From NCBI GenBank assembly GCA_019751945.1, contig JAIEMT010000023.1, positions 1 to 64,000 on the forward strand: 64,000 bases of DNA. Direction: 5' to 3'. Below, piece by piece: positions 61,158-64,000 of the stretch. How positions within the stretch are numbered: position 1 is the first letter of the stretch; every line of letters begins with the position of its first letter. Made by a program: the position numbers and the translations under genes. This DNA is from a bacterium. Lineage in GTDB: Bacteria; Bdellovibrionota; UBA1018. The notes beneath the pieces are model-generated. The model did no database searches and was not told the DNA's origin. It saw nothing but the letters and a program-made list of their open reading frames with translations.

Positions 61158-63180
61158 GGGTCTTTGCCTCTTTCGTACGTTTATCCAAATTAAAAACAGA
61201 CCCCTGGTCGGCTAGACCTGGCGTCGGAATCTCGTCTCCCGGCTGTAAGGGGAGAAGAATTTTAAAAGTGCTGCCCTGACCGTAGTGGCTTTCCACTTCC
61301 ACACGACCGTGGTGCGCTTCAATGAAGTACTTGGTTAGGTAGAGACCCAATCCAGTACCTGCAACTTCTGCAGTTTTTTCGTTCTTCGCGCGGTAGAAGC
61401 GCGTAAACAAACTAATCTTTTCGTCTTCGGAAAGGCCGATACCTTGGTCTTTCACGGAAATCTCAACCCAATCGTCCAATTCTTTAGATTCGATAACGAC
61501 TTCGGAACCTGCCGGAGAGTACTTCAAAGCGTTGTCGATTAAGTTGTTCAGGACTTTCGAAATCAAAACTACGTCGATCTTAATTGGAAAGAGCGGCTCT
61601 AAGTTCGACGTCATTTGAATCTGAAGCGAACGAGCCTTGGCTTTGAAACCTTCTACCGATTTTTCGATGATCTGATTAATGTCTTTGCTTTCACGGTTGA
61701 GCTGGATTCGGTCCGACTCCACCTTATTCAATTCTAAAATACTGCTAATGAATCGGTTCAACTCATCGGTCGACGAAAGAATGTGACCGAGAGTTTCACG
61801 ATCGCGATCTACCAAACGTTCGCCCGCTTTTTTAATCAAGACTTCGGTTAGGCCCTGAATACGAGCAACCGGAGTCTTTAAATCGTGAGTCACAAGCTGC
61901 AAGAAGTTGGTTTTCAATTCTTCAACCTGCAATAAAACTTCGTTTTTGCGCTGATAATCCCAGCGTTTTTTGTATTCTCGAATCAATCGATAGGGAACAC
62001 CCAGATAGTAGGCCAAGAAAATACCCAGCAAAGGCTGGCTGCTGCGCAACCAGATCGAATACTCCGAGTACAACACCAACGAGAACACCAAGAAAAAGAA
62101 ACTCAGGCTCAACGTTGCAAATAGACCCTGCAACGGAGTGAACGTCAGCACCCAGAAGAAAACGAACGAGGTTACTGCAAAAGTTACGAACCAGTTAATC
62201 CAACTGGGAGCGCGAACAACGCCTTCATTATGAATGATGGAATCTAAAATCGCAGCGTGAACTAAAAGCTTCGGGTTGGTGAAAGGTGCGCTGGAATATG
62301 GAGTGAGTGCGTAGTCGCCGGAGTCGTCTTTGGACATCGTTCCCACTAAAACCACTTTGTCTCGAATGGCTGAGCTCGGCACTTTTCCTTCCATCAAATC
62401 GACGAAAGAATAGATGGGGTAGTTCGTACCCGGCGCCGGCATTCCTGGAACGCCCGGAAACTTGGTGTTGCCGTGGTAGCGGAAAAAGAAATAGTCGCCG
62501 TCCACTTCGGGAACATAAAAGCTTCCGCGAGTCAGCTCAGCATTTTTGTTCCAGCCCGCAGCCTGACTCAACGCCAGGTGAAACGAGGGCAAGCCGTAGA
62601 GTCGCAGCAGAGCGCGACGAGTGACCTTGTCTTCAGCAAAAACGTTTCCGTCTTTATGAATCACGGCGATGGAATGCTTCAAAGTGCTGATTGGATACGG
62701 AGGCACCACTTCACCCGTGACGTCGAACGGAGTTCCTAAAATAAACGGAATGCCACGCACTTCCATCCGCTTCACGGATTCCACAAAGCGGTTGATGTAA
62801 TCGGGTTCGAACGCGACTTGATCGCCTTCGTGCACGCGCGTGAAATCCACCAAGTACCCGACAGCACGGGGTCCCAGGCGCTCCAACGCTTCAATAAAAC
62901 GAGTGTGCTCGTCTAAACCGAGCGGTGCGAATTCATCTAAAACTTTTAAGGTAACGTCGTCGATGGCAACAATCACAATCTTCGGATCTGCTTTGAACTG
63001 AGCTCCGCGAGACACACGTAAGTCGTAAAGATTGGCTTCTAAGAAATTGAAATCGAGCCCAATGAGAATGGCGGTGAGGGTGAGCGCTCCCAGAAGAACC
63101 AGGGTGGTCTTCTCCCAGACTTGGGTCAGGGGACGCAGGGATCTCCTGAGAGATTTAAAGATTCGTGTCCAAACAAACAT
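61150..63180 (-). CDS. CHASE2-domain sensor histidine kinase
   Basis: CHASE2-like 'NLYDLRVSRGAQFKADPKIVIVAIDD', H-box 'LVTHDLKTPVARIQGLTE', 'NNLIDNALKYSPAGS', 'DQGIGLSEDE', 'GTGLGLYLTK'; 8-nt overlap with the regulator gene. Confidence 0.95.
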   Translation of the reverse strand: MFVWTRIFKSLRRSLRPLTQVWEKTTLVLLGALTLTAILIGLDFNFLEANLYDLRVSRGAQFKADPKIVIVAIDDVTLKVLDEFAPLGLDEHTRFIEALERLGPRAVGYLVDFTRVHEGDQVAFEPDYINRFVESVKRMEVRGIPFILGTPFDVTGEVVPPYPISTLKHSIAVIHKDGNVFAEDKVTRRALLRLYGLPSFHLALSQAAGWNKNAELTRGSFYVPEVDGDYFFFRYHGNTKFPGVPGMPAPGTNYPIYSFVDLMEGKVPSSAIRDKVVLVGTMSKDDSGDYALTPYSSAPFTNPKLLVHAAILDSIIHNEGVVRAPSWINWFVTFAVTSFVFFWVLTFTPLQGLFATLSLSFFFLVFSLVLYSEYSIWLRSSQPLLGIFLAYYLGVPYRLIREYKKRWDYQRKNEVLLQVEELKTNFLQLVTHDLKTPVARIQGLTEVLIKKAGERLVDRDRETLGHILSSTDELNRFISSILELNKVESDRIQLNRESKDINQIIEKSVEGFKAKARSLQIQMTSNLEPLFPIKIDVVLISKVLNNLIDNALKYSPAGSEVVIESKELDDWVEISVKDQGIGLSEDEKISLFTRFYRAKNEKTAEVAGTGLGLYLTKYFIEAHHGRVEVESHYGQGSTFKILLPLQPGDEIPTPGLADQGSVFNLDKRTKEAKTHV

Positions 63181-63225
63181 TCCGCACCTACAACAACTAC
63201 TCCAGCGAGCTTCAACTTCCGCAGT

Positions 63226-63413
63226 CTAGCCCTGCTGTTGGGGCTAGTAGCCCCTAAGAAAAGCAAACCGTATACCACGTGGTGGCGTTTTGCGCCCATT
63301 TAATTAACCCCTGGAAACCATGGGGTAATGCGTCATTCCAGGCCCTGTCTGGGCGATAGTTTCTGCCCTGAATTCGAAGGTTTAAGCCCACCAGCTGTCT
63401 AGAGTTTAGACAG
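63226..63413. other. hairpin-dense intergenic region
   Basis: CTAGCCC/GGGCTAG (63226-63247), GGGGCTA-G-TAGCCCC (63240-63254), ACCACGTGGT (63274-63283), CCCCTGG/CCATGGGG (63308-63325), CTGTCTA/TAGACAG (63395-63413). Confidence 0.6.
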
Positions 63414-63487
63414 GCCGGCGCTCTCCGTTGACATCGACAGTCAGGACCAGCTATTGATACACACATCTTATTTAAAGGGAGCCCTGA

Positions 63488-63934
63488 ATGAATTTTAAAA
63501 GCGGAATTTTGGTTTTACTGAGTCTGATAGCCGCGGATGTTGCGCTTGCGACGGACTTCATTCTCACCCGCCCCTCGAGCTACACCTTTGTTCGCCGAGA
63601 CGAAGTGCCGGCCATTTCAAACGCTACGGAGCCTCGCCCCCAAACTCTCTATACGGAAGACAAGTACGCTTCTGCTGGATACTTGGAATGCTACGGCGAC
63701 AATCCCAGTCTGAAGGTCCGGTTCCAAGGCAAGCTACAAACTTATATAATCTCTCCAGGACCACAAGGCCCCGAAAAAACCTGCGAAAATCTTCTCGCGC
63801 ATGTTTACGATCTTGGTTTTATCAATCGAAGAGCCGGAAAAATTCAAAAAATTGTCTTTGAAGTCAAAAGCCAAAGACTTCCAGATCGCCCCGAAGAAGA
63901 CGTTGTCTCGACAATCCGAGTTTATCCTTACTGA
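63488..63934 (+). CDS. secreted hypothetical protein
   Basis: Signal peptide 'MNFKSGILVLLSLIAADVALA'; RBS aaaGGGAG; two Cys in the mature region. Confidence 0.6.
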   Translation: MNFKSGILVLLSLIAADVALATDFILTRPSSYTFVRRDEVPAISNATEPRPQTLYTEDKYASAGYLECYGDNPSLKVRFQGKLQTYIISPGPQGPEKTCENLLAHVYDLGFINRRAGKIQKIVFEVKSQRLPDRPEEDVVSTIRVYPY

Positions 63935-64000
63935 TTAAACCCCGTCTTCACGAGTGAGCGGAGTGGAAGGCGGCCAGAGTTCTTCGCACGAAGTATCTTG

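Noticed and set aside
63428-63460. TTGACA box upstream of the 63488 secreted protein
   Set aside because: No acceptable -10 hexamer at 16-18 nt spacing.

Overview
This 64 kb window looks like compact core chromosome from a Bdellovibrio-like bacterium (Bdellovibrionota/Oligoflexia). That placement is inferred from gene content such as TIGR02147-family regulators, many small secreted proteins and the gene style; no search was run. The left third is a rearranged division/cell-wall (dcw) cluster on the minus strand: PBP-rsmH-ftsL-ftsI | TIGR02147 regulator + secreted protein | murE | LysR-like + secreted protein | mraY-murD-ftsW-murG-murC-murB. No murF, mraZ or ftsQAZ is visible. Next come mtgA, AMP nucleosidase, mreB-PilZ, rlmE and a hut (histidine utilisation) block with an inserted lipoprotein gene. 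These are followed by rpe/fmt/def/lptG/lepB/priA/galU/dksA, a BtuFCD-like ABC importer, plsY/lgt/lspA/ileS, rplM-rpsI, an OPT transporter and a CHASE2 histidine kinase/NtrC-type regulator pair. I saw no rRNA, tRNA, CRISPR array or prophage. The most interesting unexplained signals are: (1) a REP-like 25-nt palindrome family (three copies, two forming a perfect 29-nt inverted pair) in a window that also encodes a RAYT-like Y1 transposase; (2) a ~126-nt giant hairpin with 33-nt arms; (3) a leader stem-loop that would sequester both the Shine-Dalgarno and the GTG start of the OPT transporter; (4) an unlisted 33-aa membrane micro-ORF with a strong RBS and a sigma-54-like promoter, abutting the REP pair; (5) a hairpin-dense divergent region upstream of the CHASE2 kinase. 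All functional statements are inferences from motif reading.
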